Notes: a model not told the origin generated them from the letters alone. 64,000 nucleotides of DNA from Aeromicrobium choanae (GCF_900167475.1 NZ_LT796768.1:2480001-2544000); one strand, 5' to 3'; shown: positions 46,842 through 55,711, counted from the first letter of the stretch. Translations and numbers: made by a program.

Positions 46842-47999
46842 CTATCGGGCCACGGCGTATCGCTCGAGGTGCCGCGCGGGCGCATCGAGGAAGCGGTCGT
46901 CGAGGTGACCGTGGGACTTCATGTTGTGGTGCTTGCGGCACAGGCAGCGGAGGTTGGATCCGGTGGTCGCGCCCCCGCTGTCGTAGGCCTTCGCGTGGTC
47001 GAGGTCGGTCTCGTGGACGGGTGCACGGCAGCCGGCGACTCTGCAGGTGCCGTCTCGCCATCTCAGTGCTTGGCGAAGTGACTCCGGTGGTCGGTAGCCC
47101 AAGACCGTGGTGTCGAGCACCTCGCCGATCGGGTCGAGCACGAGCCTGCGGAACACGGTGTGCTCGGACTGGGCGAGCTCGCGGACCCAGTCGGGCCCGA
47201 CGGGCTCGCCTTCGAGGGTCAGGCCGGGGCCGTTCGTGAGGCCGATGAGGTCGGTGGCATGGATGCTGATCGCGATCTCGGCCCGGATGTCGGTGCTGGT
47301 GCCGGTGCAGGAGGTCAGCCAGTCGGCGACGAGGTCGGCCTGCTTCTGGTCACGGGTGCGGCGGTCCTGCTCGCCCGTCTCTGGGTCGACCGCCGCGAGG
47401 GCCTTCGCCGCGCGCCGCAGCCGCTCGCCGACCGAGACGGCCAGTCCGGTGGGCAGGAGTGCGTTGAGCCACGACGTGCCGTCGTCGTTGTGGGTGATGG
47501 AGACGCGGCGCTGCTCGAGGGCGCGCGCCCTCTCCGCCTCGGTCTCGTCGGGCTCGAGTCGCGCGCGCAGCCGACGCAGCCAGGAGCGCAGCTCGGCGAT
47601 CGTGTGCGTGGCCGCGTACGCGGGTGCGGAGGCCTCGAGCGCTGCCCATGCCTCGGGGGTCTCGAGGCGCTCTGCGGTGTCGGCGATCGCGGTGACCCGC
47701 GCCGCGTCGATGTCGCCGTCGCGGAACGACTGCCACACGCCGGGCACCCGGTCGGCGATCGTGGCGGACTCGCTGACCATCGCCCAGACCTGGTGCTCCG
47801 AGACGTGGAGGGCCCGCGCCAGGTCGAGGGTGACCTCGCGGCGGGCCAGGTCCTTGGACAGCGGGATCTCGTCCGTCCGATCGATCTCCGCCACTCGCTG
47901 CGCGTGGAAGGAGTCGACGAACTCCCACTCCTCGAACTCGGCGATCGCCCGCGCGCGACGCACCGCGTCACCCGTGACGACCGCTCGGTTCCAACTCAT
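46842..47999 (-). CDS. DUF222 (13E12-type) HNH endonuclease-domain protein
   Basis: 385 residues from the ATG at 47999 (MSWNRAVVTG). A frame open on to 49355 is antisense to the MFS gene and is rejected. The first about 270 residues are the helical DUF222 domain. The C-terminus is a full HNH module: CRVAGCRAP, ETDLDHAKAYDSGG and CLCRKHHNMKSHG, so metal-binding and catalytic residues are present. 13E12-type genes are repeated many times in some actinobacterial genomes and have an unknown role. Confidence 0.88.
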   Translation of the reverse strand: MSWNRAVVTGDAVRRARAIAEFEEWEFVDSFHAQRVAEIDRTDEIPLSKDLARREVTLDLARALHVSEHQVWAMVSESATIADRVPGVWQSFRDGDIDAARVTAIADTAERLETPEAWAALEASAPAYAATHTIAELRSWLRRLRARLEPDETEAERARALEQRRVSITHNDDGTSWLNALLPTGLAVSVGERLRRAAKALAAVDPETGEQDRRTRDQKQADLVADWLTSCTGTSTDIRAEIAISIHATDLIGLTNGPGLTLEGEPVGPDWVRELAQSEHTVFRRLVLDPIGEVLDTTVLGYRPPESLRQALRWRDGTCRVAGCRAPVHETDLDHAKAYDSGGATTGSNLRCLCRKHHNMKSHGHLDDRFLDAPARHLERYAVAR

Positions 48000-48104
48000 G
48001 AACCCAACGTAGTGGGCCCCACCGACAGAACCCGGCGGCTTTGCCAGCAAGGTCACGTGCGTCGGGCTTGACCCTGACGCGACGTCACGGTCTGGACTGG
48101 TGCC

Positions 48105-49325
48105 ATGCGGACACCAGTGCTCTACCTCGGCTCGTACTTCGTCTCGGTCCTCGGCAACTCGATCGCGGCCATCGCGCTGCCGCTCATCGTGCTCCAGGCG
48201 ACGGGAAGCGCGATGTCGGCGGGCTGGGTGGCCGCGGCCACCGCGGTGCCCGCGGTGCTGGCGGGCCTGTTCATGGGCGTGGTCATCGACCGGATCAACC
48301 GCGTGACGTCGTCGGTGGTCACGGACCTCGTCTCCGCCGCCTCGGTCGCGGCGCTGCCGATCGTCGACGGGCTGGTGGGACTCGAGGTCGGCTGGTTCGT
48401 CCTGTTCGGGATCATCGGCTCGCTCGGCGACGTCCCGGGGATGACCGCGCGCGAGGCCCTGCTGCCGGGCATCGCCCGGGGATCCCGTCTCTCGCTGGAG
48501 CGGCTCATCGGTCTGCGTGAGTCGCTCGGGAGCATCTCGCTGCTGATCGGCCCCGCCGTCGCCGGCCTGCTGATGACGCTGTTCGAGGGGTCGACGGTGC
48601 TCTGGATCACCGCCGGCACGTCGCTGCTCGCCGCGCTGCTGACCCTGGGCATTCCCCGGGGCGTCGGGCGCATCGAGGCCGTGCCTGCCACGGCGCCCCT
48701 CGGGGCGTGGGCCGAGTTCGTCGAGGGCTGGCGACTGCTGACCCGGACCCGCCTCATCGCGATGGTCACCGGGCTGATGCTGTTCTCGGTCATGGTGCTG
48801 TCGGCCTTCCAGGCGCTGATCCTGCCGGTGCACTTCACCCTCATCGACCGACCCGGACTGCTGGGCTTCGTGCTCACCTCGATCGCGGCGGGCCTGCTCG
48901 TCGGCAGCGCGATCTACGTCGTGCTGGCCCGGCGGTTCGCGCGGCGCACCTGGCTCGTCACCGGCCTGCTCCTTTCGTCGCTCGGCTTCGTGGTGATCGG
49001 CCTGCTCCCGGCGACCTGGCTGCTCTTCGCCGCGGGGTTCGTGCTGGGTCTCGGCAGTGGTCTGTGCGGTGCGCTGCTCGGGCTGCTGACGGTCAGCGGC
49101 GTCCCGGAGACCGCACTCGGACGCGTGATGGGCACCCAGAACGCCCTCGTCACGGCAGCGGCTCCCGCCGCGATCCTGCTCGCCGCGGTCGTGATCGAGC
49201 ACGTCAGCCTCACCGCGGCCGCACTCGGCTTCGTGGCACTGTGGGTCCTGACATCGGTCGCCGCGGTCGCGGGCCCCGCGCTGCGCGACCTCGAGCCGAT
49301 CGAACCGGAGACCATCGATGCGTAG
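48105..49325 (+). CDS. MFS transporter (MMR/EmrB- or MacB-adjacent efflux type)
   Basis: 406 residues from the ATG at 48105 with about 12 membrane segments. YLGSYFVSVLGNSIAAIALPL, the loop VIDRINRVTSSVVTD (motif A variant) and ARGSRLSLERLIGLRESLGS are typical of MFS_3/enterobactin-exporter-like proteins. Overlaps the following MerR gene by 8 bases, so expression is likely tied to that regulator. Substrate unknown; export is presumed. Confidence 0.87.
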   Translation: MRTPVLYLGSYFVSVLGNSIAAIALPLIVLQATGSAMSAGWVAAATAVPAVLAGLFMGVVIDRINRVTSSVVTDLVSAASVAALPIVDGLVGLEVGWFVLFGIIGSLGDVPGMTAREALLPGIARGSRLSLERLIGLRESLGSISLLIGPAVAGLLMTLFEGSTVLWITAGTSLLAALLTLGIPRGVGRIEAVPATAPLGAWAEFVEGWRLLTRTRLIAMVTGLMLFSVMVLSAFQALILPVHFTLIDRPGLLGFVLTSIAAGLLVGSAIYVVLARRFARRTWLVTGLLLSSLGFVVIGLLPATWLLFAAGFVLGLGSGLCGALLGLLTVSGVPETALGRVMGTQNALVTAAAPAAILLAAVVIEHVSLTAAALGFVALWVLTSVAAVAGPALRDLEPIEPETIDA

Positions 49326-50061
49326 CGGGGAGCTCGCCGAGCTCGCGGGCGTCACGGTGCGGACGATCCGGCACTACCACCAGATCGGGATCCTCGAGGA
49401 GCCGCCGCGCAGCCTCAACGGCTACCGTGAGTACGACGTCGGCCATCTCGTTCGATTGCTGCGCATCAAGCGGCTGGCCGACCTCGGGTTCGCGCTGCAG
49501 GACCTGCCGCTCGACGACGACACCGACCACGACGCGCGGCTGGAGGCGCTCGACGCGGAGCTCGCGGCGCAGGTCGACCGCCTGACACGACAGCGAGCCG
49601 TCGTCGCGGCCCTGCGCGCGGGCGGCGCCGCGCCCGATCTGCCTCCCGAGCTCGGCGCTCATGTCGCGCTCGCATCGGCGATCGGCCTGCCCCCGCGCAT
49701 CGCCAGGCTGGAGCGGGAGCAGCTGCTGCTCCTCGCACACCTCGGCGGCGACGACGCGTCCCGGCTGCTCGAGGACCTCTACGAGCGCTTCGCCGAGCCC
49801 GCGGTGATGGGCGCGTTCGGCGAGATCTACGAGCGCTTCGACCTCATCGACGAGTCGACGCCCGCCGCCGAGCTCGACCGCCTGGTGAGCGAGTCGGTCG
49901 AGGCTCTCGTCGCCGCCGTGGGCGACATCGACCTCACCGCGCCGCTCGATCTCGGCTCGGCGGAGAGCCTGATCGACGAGCATGGCGCCACCCACCTCAA
50001 TCCCACGCAGGTGCGGGTCCTGAACGAGATCGGTGAGCAACTGGCGCAGCGCCTCGGCTGA
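49318..50061 (+). CDS. MerR-family regulator
   Basis: 247 residues. The N-terminal HTH is canonical: RSGELAELAGVTVRTIRHYHQIGIL, then the wing NGYREYDVGHLVRLLRIKRLADLGF. The C-terminal part is long and helical without the Cys set of metal sensors, so a drug or small-molecule sensor is more likely. It is translated from within the MFS gene end (8-base overlap), suggesting that it controls that pump. Confidence 0.9.
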   Translation: MRSGELAELAGVTVRTIRHYHQIGILEEPPRSLNGYREYDVGHLVRLLRIKRLADLGFALQDLPLDDDTDHDARLEALDAELAAQVDRLTRQRAVVAALRAGGAAPDLPPELGAHVALASAIGLPPRIARLEREQLLLLAHLGGDDASRLLEDLYERFAEPAVMGAFGEIYERFDLIDESTPAAELDRLVSESVEALVAAVGDIDLTAPLDLGSAESLIDEHGATHLNPTQVRVLNEIGEQLAQRLG

Positions 50062-50115
50062 GGCGCGTGGGAGGCTGGTGCGAACCCAGGCCCGGACCGG
50101 GGAAGGAGTGCTCGG

Positions 50116-50667
50116 ATGCGCGTCATCGCACAGCAGTGGACCTCGCTCGACGGGTACGCGGCCGGGCGGTCGGGCGAGGAGGAGATCTTCGCCGCCGTCC
50201 CGGAGGAGGCCGATGCCGCGAGCCAGCGCTGGAACCTCGAGCTGCTGGACCGGGTGGACCACGTCCTGCTGGGACGCCGGACCTACGAGCTGTTCGTCCA
50301 GTACTGGCCCGGTGCCGACGGCCCGATCGCCGCGCGGGTGAACGCGATCGCGAAGGTCGTGTGCTCGCGGTCGCTCGGAGCGGCGCCGTGGGGAGGTTTC
50401 GCCCCCGCCCGCGTCGTGCCGGACGCCGCGGCCCACGTGCGGTCGCTCCGCGACGCATCGGACGACGTCGTCCTGATCTGGGGGTCGCTGTCGATCGTGC
50501 ACCAGCTGCTCGGGGCCGGTCAGCTCGACGAGCTCGACCTCTTCGTCGCGCCGGTCGCCCTCGGCAGCGGGACTCCACTGCTGCCCGCAGCCACCCGCCT
50601 CAGGCAGCTCGCCGTCGCGGATCTCGGCGGTGCGACCCACGTCCGGTACGCCACCTCGCCGCGTTGA
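50116..50667 (+). CDS. Dihydrofolate-reductase-like (RibD C-terminal domain) protein
   Basis: 183 residues from the ATG at 50116. The RibD_C/DHFR-like fold is recognised by QQWTSLDGYAAG, DHVLLGRRTYELFVQYW, then DVVLIWGSLSIVHQLLGAGQLDEL and VAPVALGSGTPLLP. These are NADPH-dependent reductases of unknown substrate, common in actinobacteria as single-domain proteins. No riboflavin genes are nearby. Confidence 0.85.
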   Translation: MRVIAQQWTSLDGYAAGRSGEEEIFAAVPEEADAASQRWNLELLDRVDHVLLGRRTYELFVQYWPGADGPIAARVNAIAKVVCSRSLGAAPWGGFAPARVVPDAAAHVRSLRDASDDVVLIWGSLSIVHQLLGAGQLDELDLFVAPVALGSGTPLLPAATRLRQLAVADLGGATHVRYATSPR

Positions 50668-50732
50668 CGGAGCCGCGTTGGGCGGTCGAACCTACGCTGA
50701 GCACACAGTTGTCCGTGCCGAGGAGGATCCCG

Positions 50733-51026
50733 ATGAAGTGCCCCAATGACTCGACGACCCTGGTGATGAGCGAGCGCTCCGGCGTGGAGATCGACTACTG
50801 CCCCGAGTGCCGGGGCGTGTGGCTCGACCGCGGCGAGCTCGACAAGATCATCGATCGCGCCGAGTCCGAGGCGTCTCGCTCGGTCCCGCCCGCGCCCGCG
50901 GCCGCCCCGCCGCGGGACGATCGCTACGCGTCGCGCCCCAGCTACGACGACCGCGACCGTCGTTACGACGACCGTCGCTACAGCGGCAAGAAGAAGAGCC
51001 ACTGGCTGGGCGAGCTGTTCGACTGA
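50733..51026 (+). CDS. TFIIB-type zinc-finger protein
   Basis: 97 residues from the ATG at 50733 with GAGGAGG upstream. The N-terminus has MKCPNDSTTLV and DYCPECRGVWLDRGELDKI, a zf-TFIIB module. The tail is disordered, rich in Arg/Asp/Tyr repeats (DDRYASRPSYDDRDRRYDDR), and ends in a conserved HWLGELFD. Family members are widespread but uncharacterised. It may be RNA- or nucleic-acid-related, judged by composition only. Confidence 0.8.
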   Translation: MKCPNDSTTLVMSERSGVEIDYCPECRGVWLDRGELDKIIDRAESEASRSVPPAPAAAPPRDDRYASRPSYDDRDRRYDDRRYSGKKKSHWLGELFD

Positions 51027-51041
51027 GGTCGGCGCTCGCGG

Positions 51042-51485
51042 TCAGGAGCCTGAGGGCTTCAGCTCCTGCGCGAGCATCACGATGATGCCGCTGGGCCCGC
51101 GGACGTACGTGAGCCGGTAGATGTCCTCGTAGGTCGCCACGCCGCGCAGCGGATGACAGCCGTGGCGCGCGGCGATCTCGAGGGACTCGTCGGGGTCGTC
51201 GACCGAGAAGGCCACCCGGTGCATGCCGATCTCGTTCGGGCGGGTCGGCTCGGTCTCGATCGCGTCGGGGTGGATGTACTCGAAGAGCTCCAGGTGGCCG
51301 TGGCCGTCAGGCGTCTGGAGCATGGCGATCTTCGCGTGGTTGCCGTCGAGCCCGACGGCGGTGTCGGTCCATTCCCCGCTGACCGTGTCGCGCCCCAGGA
51401 CGGTGAGCCCCAGATCGGTGAAGAAGGCGATCGTGGCGTCGAGGTCGCGGACCGCGATGGCGACGTTCTCGAGTTTGATGGGCAT
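51042..51485 (-). CDS. VOC-superfamily (glyoxalase/epimerase-like) protein
   Basis: 147 residues from the ATG at 51485; a frame to 51944 is rejected. Two beta-alpha-beta-beta-beta halves of the VOC fold are seen: LENVAIAVRDLDATIAFFTDLGL, then EIGMHRVAFSVDD and a late YVRGPSGIIVMLAQEL. Metal ligands are possible at HLELFEY and MHRVAF. Could be a lactoylglutathione lyase-like or dioxygenase-like enzyme. Substrate unknown. Confidence 0.8.
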   Translation of the reverse strand: MPIKLENVAIAVRDLDATIAFFTDLGLTVLGRDTVSGEWTDTAVGLDGNHAKIAMLQTPDGHGHLELFEYIHPDAIETEPTRPNEIGMHRVAFSVDDPDESLEIAARHGCHPLRGVATYEDIYRLTYVRGPSGIIVMLAQELKPSGS

Positions 51486-51554
51486 GCTCCGCACGCTAGC
51501 CGTCCGGGCCGACGGTGGCGACGGTGCTCGCGCGGCCGGTGGCAGGCTGGGACG

Positions 51555-51977
51555 GTGAGCGACGAGTACGAGCTGCTGGCCGGCGTGCCGGACGAGTCCG
51601 CCTACCTGCACCTCCGCCGGGCCTCCGGCCTGTCGCCCAAGTCGCCGGAGCAGGCACGGGCGGCGCTCGCCGGCGGCTGGGCCGCCTGCCACGTGCGGCA
51701 CGTCCCGAGCGGCCGGACCGTGGCGATGGGCCGGGTCATCGGCGACGGCGGCTGGTACTTCCACGTCGTCGACATGGCGGTGCTGCCCGAGCACCAGCGA
51801 CGCGGCCTGGGCGATCGCGTCCTCACCCACCTGCTGGACGTGATCCGCCGCGACGCCCCGCCCGGTGCCTACGTGTCGCTGATGGCCGATCCGCCGGGAC
51901 GGCGACTCTACGAGCGGCACGGCTTCGTCGACAGCGCGCCGCACTCCGTGGGGATGGTCCTGCCGTCCGACGCCTGA
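51555..51977 (+). CDS. GNAT-family N-acetyltransferase
   Basis: 140 residues from a GTG at 51555. The acetyl-CoA binding motif A is VVDMAVLPEHQRRGLGDRVL, followed by LMADPPGRRLYERHGFV (motif B). The short length and the VRHVPSGRTVAMGRVIGDGG strand suggest an amino- or small-molecule acetylase. It is divergent to the VOC gene by 69 bases. Confidence 0.85.
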   Translation: MSDEYELLAGVPDESAYLHLRRASGLSPKSPEQARAALAGGWAACHVRHVPSGRTVAMGRVIGDGGWYFHVVDMAVLPEHQRRGLGDRVLTHLLDVIRRDAPPGAYVSLMADPPGRRLYERHGFVDSAPHSVGMVLPSDA

Positions 51978-52052
51978 CCCAAGCCCTGTTCCCGTCGTCG
52001 ATCCGTGGCTAGGCTGCTGGCGACCGTGCAGCAGCAGGAGGAGGTGGTCCCC

Positions 52053-52103
52053 GTGAACGAAGCGACGTGGGTGCTCTCCTCCGGAGTCACGGTCGGGCGA
52101 TAG
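52053..52103 (+). CDS. Possible 16-codon leader peptide ORF upstream of the hydrolase gene
   Basis: A GTG at 52053 follows the very strong site AGGAGGAGG and encodes VNEATWVLSSGVTVGR before a TAG. No similar ribosome site precedes the next real gene at 52149, 45 bases on. It could be a leader peptide or the remnant of a lost gene. Evidence is only the strong site and position. Confidence 0.3.
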   Translation: MNEATWVLSSGVTVGR

Positions 52104-52148
52104 GTCGTCCCGGGAGCGCCGTCAGGTGCACTCCCGAAAGGCACGACC

Positions 52149-52895
52149 ATGCACTTCCACTCCGAACGCCGCCTCGACGGCGATGTCCTCGAACGCCACT
52201 TCACCCTCGGCGAGATCCCCGGCATCCTCTGGACGCCCGGATCCACGCCGGCACCGTTGATCCTCGCCGGCCATCCCGGCGGGCTGGACGGCATGTACCC
52301 ACGGCTGCTCGGCCGGGCCGCCCACGCGGCGCAGCACGGGTTCGCCTCCCTGTCCATCGAGCTGCCCGGCGGCGGTGTCCGGCCCCGGGTGCCGGAGCTC
52401 GAGCGAGCCCGCGTCGACCTGCGTGCGGCGCTCGCCGCCGGGGAGCCCGTCGACGACATCGTCGATGCCCTCGTCCTGCCGCTCGTGGAGTTGGCGGTCC
52501 CGGAGTGGCAGGCGGCGCTGGACGCCACCCTGTCCCTGCCCGAGATCGACGGCGGGCCGGTCGGCCTCTCCGGGGGAGTGATCGCCATCGGCATCCGCCT
52601 CGCGGTGGTCGAGCCTCGCATCGCGGCCGCCCTGCTGTTCGCCGGCAGCTACGTGCCCCGCTCGATGTTCGAGGAGGCCCGGCGGGTCACCATCCCGCTG
52701 CACGTCCTGCTGCAGTGGGACGACTCGGGCAACGACCGCCAGCTGGCGCTGGACCTCTTCGACGCGTTCGGCTCGGCCGAGAAGACGCTGCACGCCAACC
52801 TGGGCGGGCACACCGGGGTGCCCGCGTTCGAGGCGGATGCCTCCATCGGGTTCTTCCTCCGCCACCTGGCGCGCCGCGATCAGGAGCCGAAGTAG
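52149..52895 (+). CDS. Alpha/beta hydrolase (dienelactone-hydrolase-like)
   Basis: 248 residues from the ATG at 52149. The nucleophile elbow is GLSGGV near residue 140, preceded by LILAGHPGGLDGMYP (oxyanion region) and followed by a candidate Asp (LLQWDDSGNDRQ) and late His (NLGGHTGVPAFE). This is the usual order for prolyl-oligopeptidase/dienelactone-like esterases. Substrate unknown. Convergent with the next gene by a 16-base overlap. Confidence 0.8.
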   Translation: MHFHSERRLDGDVLERHFTLGEIPGILWTPGSTPAPLILAGHPGGLDGMYPRLLGRAAHAAQHGFASLSIELPGGGVRPRVPELERARVDLRAALAAGEPVDDIVDALVLPLVELAVPEWQAALDATLSLPEIDGGPVGLSGGVIAIGIRLAVVEPRIAAALLFAGSYVPRSMFEEARRVTIPLHVLLQWDDSGNDRQLALDLFDAFGSAEKTLHANLGGHTGVPAFEADASIGFFLRHLARRDQEPK

Positions 52896-54073
52896 CGGCC
52901 GGCCATGTGGATCGCGCCGTCGCCGTCGGGAACCGTGCGCGAGGTGCAGGCTCCGGACGCGGCGTCGCACGTCGTGACCTTCGTGCCGTCGACGCGCATC
53001 AGTCGCCCGTCCGGGGTCCAGCCGTACGTGTGCGAGTGCCCCGGCAGGGTGATGCGGCGTCCGGTGGCCACGTCGGTGACGTGGACGACGGGGTCCGTGA
53101 CCACGTCGCCCCCGATCCCGCGGTAGACCTCGGTGACGCGGCCCTGGCCGTCGACGCCGACCGTGGTGTTGGTGGTCTGCACGAAGCGCCCGTCGGGGGA
53201 GAGGTCGTTGCTGGCCCACGGGTGCTCCCCGGACTCGTCGGTCACGGCGAGGTCGGACGTCGTGCGGAGCGCCGTCGAGTCGCCGAGCTCGTAGGTCACG
53301 CCGGCCCTCTCGCCGCCGAGGGCCCGCCCTCCACCGGTGGACGGGAGCTGACCCTGCGGCACGTCGGCCACGCGCTCGCCGGTGCGCCAGTCGATGACGC
53401 GCTGGGCGTCGTCGACGCCCAGGACCACGAAGTCGCCGGTGAGGCCGATCGGGGGCACGTCCCAGCCGGCCCAGGAGTAGGGCGCGTCGAACTCGTGGGT
53501 CGCCAGCTCGCGGCCGGTGGACGCCTCCACCACGTGGATCCGGTAGCCGCCGCCCTCCTTCGTCAGGTAGGCGAGCCGGTCCGCCTGCGCATCGGTGCCG
53601 GGCACGACCTTGCCCGGAAGGTCCAGCTCACGCACCGACCCGTCGGTGCCGACGTAGACGTACTCGCGCCGCGCATCGCCTGCGTCGTCGTCGCTCACGC
53701 CTGCGACGACGCCCTCGGCCGTGTAGTACATGAGCTGGATCGTGGCGCCGAGCTCGACGGCGTAGTCGGGGTCGCTGAACCACAGCATGTCGCCGCGCGA
53801 GAACGCCCCACCCGTGCGGTAGGCGGCCGAGACGAGATCGACGTCGCTCGCGGTGATGCTGGTGCTGACCTCGAGTCGGGGCGCCGCGCCGCGGTCGGAT
53901 CCGAGGACGACGGCGGTGCCGACGACCGCGGCGACGGCCAGGGTCGCGATGCTCCGGCCGGCGGCACGGCGCCGGCGCACGCGTCGGCCTCGGCGCATCA
54001 CGGCATCGAGGTCCAGCTCGGGGACCGGCTCGGCCTGGGCGTGGTGGCGGAGCTGCTCGATCACATCAGTCAT
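52880..54073 (-). CDS. Membrane-anchored beta-propeller-like protein paired with a sigma factor
   Basis: 397 residues from the ATG at 54073, overlapping the sigma gene by 8 bases. A basic cytoplasmic start (MRRGRRVRRRRAAGRS) leads to one membrane helix at about 40-58. The outer part has repeats like DGSVRELDLPG, STGRELATHEFD and SPDGRFVQTTN, which look like beta-propeller or WD40-like blades. In this position many SigE-type sigma genes carry an anti-sigma or related membrane partner; a short N-terminal helix could bind sigma. Not proven. Confidence 0.65.
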   Translation of the reverse strand: MTDVIEQLRHHAQAEPVPELDLDAVMRRGRRVRRRRAAGRSIATLAVAAVVGTAVVLGSDRGAAPRLEVSTSITASDVDLVSAAYRTGGAFSRGDMLWFSDPDYAVELGATIQLMYYTAEGVVAGVSDDDAGDARREYVYVGTDGSVRELDLPGKVVPGTDAQADRLAYLTKEGGGYRIHVVEASTGRELATHEFDAPYSWAGWDVPPIGLTGDFVVLGVDDAQRVIDWRTGERVADVPQGQLPSTGGGRALGGERAGVTYELGDSTALRTTSDLAVTDESGEHPWASNDLSPDGRFVQTTNTTVGVDGQGRVTEVYRGIGGDVVTDPVVHVTDVATGRRITLPGHSHTYGWTPDGRLMRVDGTKVTTCDAASGACTSRTVPDGDGAIHMAGRYFGS

Positions 54074-54581
54074 GGTGGCTGCCTTCGGGGAGGAGGTGGG
54101 AGTGCGAACGCAGGGCCGCGAGCGCGGCCGAGGTCTGGCTCTTGACGGTGCCGGTGCTGACGTTCAGCAGGTCGGCCGTCTCCTGCACGGACAGGTCGTC
54201 GAGGAACCTCAGTGCGACGACCGACCGCTGGCCGAGCGGCAGGGTCCGCAGGATGTCGGCGAGGGAGATCCGGTCGACGAGCGCGGCCGCATGGTCGCCG
54301 CTGGGTGCTCCCTCGTCGGTGAGGTCCGTCGCGCTCTCATGCGTCCACGACCGCTTGCGGAACCAGTCGCGGGCCACGTTCACCATGACGCGGCGCGTGT
54401 AGGCGTGGGCCTTCTCGGGCTCGCGGAGCCGGGGCCACGCGACGTAGGTCTTCACCAGTGCGGACTGGACGAGGTCCTCCGCGAGCTGGCGGTCGCCCAC
54501 GATCACCACCGCCGTGCGGTAGAGCTGGGGCCAGACGGATCGGGCGAACTCGCCGTACTCCGCCTCGGTGGTCTGCCGCAC
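54066..54581 (-). CDS. SigE-family ECF sigma factor
   Basis: 171 residues. Region 2 is LYRTAVVIVGDRQLAEDLVQSALVKTYVAW and region 4 is LPLGQRSVVALRFLDDLSVQETADLLNVSTGTVKSQTSAAL. This matches the actinobacterial SigE-type ECF group (no C-terminal extension). Its stop overlaps the start of the membrane partner at 52880-54073, so the two are made together. Target promoters cannot be identified here. Confidence 0.9.
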   Translation of the reverse strand: MRQTTEAEYGEFARSVWPQLYRTAVVIVGDRQLAEDLVQSALVKTYVAWPRLREPEKAHAYTRRVMVNVARDWFRKRSWTHESATDLTDEGAPSGDHAAALVDRISLADILRTLPLGQRSVVALRFLDDLSVQETADLLNVSTGTVKSQTSAALAALRSHSHLLPEGSHHD

Positions 54582-54615
54582 GCTTGCTCCCTGTCGTGAA
54601 AGACGCTGTCACAAC

Positions 54616-55161
54616 CTAGACGGGACGGGCCTGCGGATCGGTTGGCTCGCGGCGAACCCGATCTCCGCGCTGGGAGGCCGGCGGCCGCGGGGTGACGGTC
54701 GTCCCGCCCCATTCCTCGGGGTCGACGTCGCGCAAGGTCTGGTTGAGGACCCACTGGTGCCCGAAGGGGTCCTCGATGGCCGCCTGGCGCTCGCCGTACT
54801 CCCAGTCGTGCACCTCGTCGACCAGGTGCGCGCCCCGAGCCAGTGCCGCATCGACCACGTCGACGACGTCGGCGACCTTCAGCATCACCTGGTGCGAGGT
54901 CTGCGGCAGCGGAGTCCGGCGCCCGGGTCGGACCTCGGCGACGACGAGCTCCGCGGCGGGCCCGTCGGGCAGGCCGAGCTGCGCCCGGTGGCCCTCGCCG
55001 ATGCGGACGTGCTCGACGAAGCCGAGGACCTCCCCGTACCAGGTCACGGCCGCTCGGACGTCGGCCACGATGAGGACTGGGGTCACGCGCGCGTGCGGTG
55101 CCGACCGGTTCGTGAGCACGTCGTCAGCGTAGGTCGCGGTGGGCTCACGTTCGCCCGTCAT
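54616..55161 (-). CDS. VOC-family (glyoxalase/bleomycin-resistance-like) protein
   Basis: 181 residues from the ATG at 55161, coupled by ATGA to the ligase-like gene; the very long frame to 56364 is rejected. A single VOC domain is seen: VTPVLIVADVRAAVTWYGEVLGFVEH, GPAAELVVAEV, SHQVMLKVADVVDVVDAA and IEDPFGHQWVL. This is the PhnB/glyoxalase-like group. A disordered Arg/Pro tail follows. Substrate unknown. Confidence 0.83.
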   Translation of the reverse strand: MTGEREPTATYADDVLTNRSAPHARVTPVLIVADVRAAVTWYGEVLGFVEHVRIGEGHRAQLGLPDGPAAELVVAEVRPGRRTPLPQTSHQVMLKVADVVDVVDAALARGAHLVDEVHDWEYGERQAAIEDPFGHQWVLNQTLRDVDPEEWGGTTVTPRPPASQRGDRVRREPTDPQARPV

Positions 55162-55706
55162 GCAGGCGGCCGGGCGACGGCGACGTCCTCGATGAGGTCC
55201 TGTTCGGGATCCCACCAGCGGAGGCGGTCGCAGATCAGGTCGCGCGGGGCCTCGGTGGCGTCCAGGACTTCGAGCGCCTGGGCCAGCAGGCGCCGTGGGA
55301 CGCGTCGCGCCAGCGTCACGTGCGGAGTCCAGACAGGGTGGCGCAGGGCCGGCACCAGCGCGCGGATCCGCTCGGCGGCGGCCGCCACGGACGGGTCGGG
55401 CTCGACGAGGTGGGCGATGGTCACGCGCGGTCCCTGGCCGAACAGCACCAGCCCCCGCACCTCGATCCGCGCGGGCAGCAGCGGTGCGATCGCCTCGCGT
55501 GCCGTGGACACGGCGGCGGCGTCGATGGCGACAGCCGCGACGAGCGTCACGTGCGGCGCGTTGGTCATCGACCGGTGGTCCGCCTGCGACGGGAGCCCGG
55601 CGGTCCTGAGTGCCTCCCACTGCGCCACGACGGCATCCGCGGAGGAGGTCTCGAAGCTGAGCTCGAGGGCTTGGTCCGGCACACGTGGAGGATAGGCCAG
55701 GTCCAC
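55158..55706 (-). CDS. 2'-5' RNA ligase/cyclic phosphodiesterase-like protein (HxTx motifs)
   Basis: 182 residues from a GTG at 55706; a GTG at 55682 is possible. The two HxT motifs that define this superfamily are both present: APHVTLVA and TPHVTLARR. The spacing of about 80 residues fits LigT/2H phosphoesterases, which act on RNA 2',3'-cyclic phosphate ends or related diesters. The true substrate in bacteria is mostly unknown. It is divergent to the Clp-N/HTH gene across the paired palindromes. Confidence 0.85.
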   Translation of the reverse strand: MDLAYPPRVPDQALELSFETSSADAVVAQWEALRTAGLPSQADHRSMTNAPHVTLVAAVAIDAAAVSTAREAIAPLLPARIEVRGLVLFGQGPRVTIAHLVEPDPSVAAAAERIRALVPALRHPVWTPHVTLARRVPRRLLAQALEVLDATEAPRDLICDRLRWWDPEQDLIEDVAVARPPA

Positions 55707-55711
55707 CGCGC

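Noticed and set aside
46840..46862. CCTATCG and GTATCG stretches near the DUF222 gene end as further regulon operators
   Set aside because: They are not palindromic, lie inside a gene end and lack the GATAGG arm.
46842..47999. DUF222/HNH gene as a mobile element or intron-encoded nuclease
   Set aside because: No terminal repeats, target duplication or intron structure is visible; these genes are ordinary repeats in actinobacterial genomes.
48000..49355. Extension of the DUF222 gene back to 49355
   Set aside because: The extended part is Arg/Asp/Gln-rich and antisense to a well-formed MFS transporter; MSWNRAVVTG at 47999 is the natural start.
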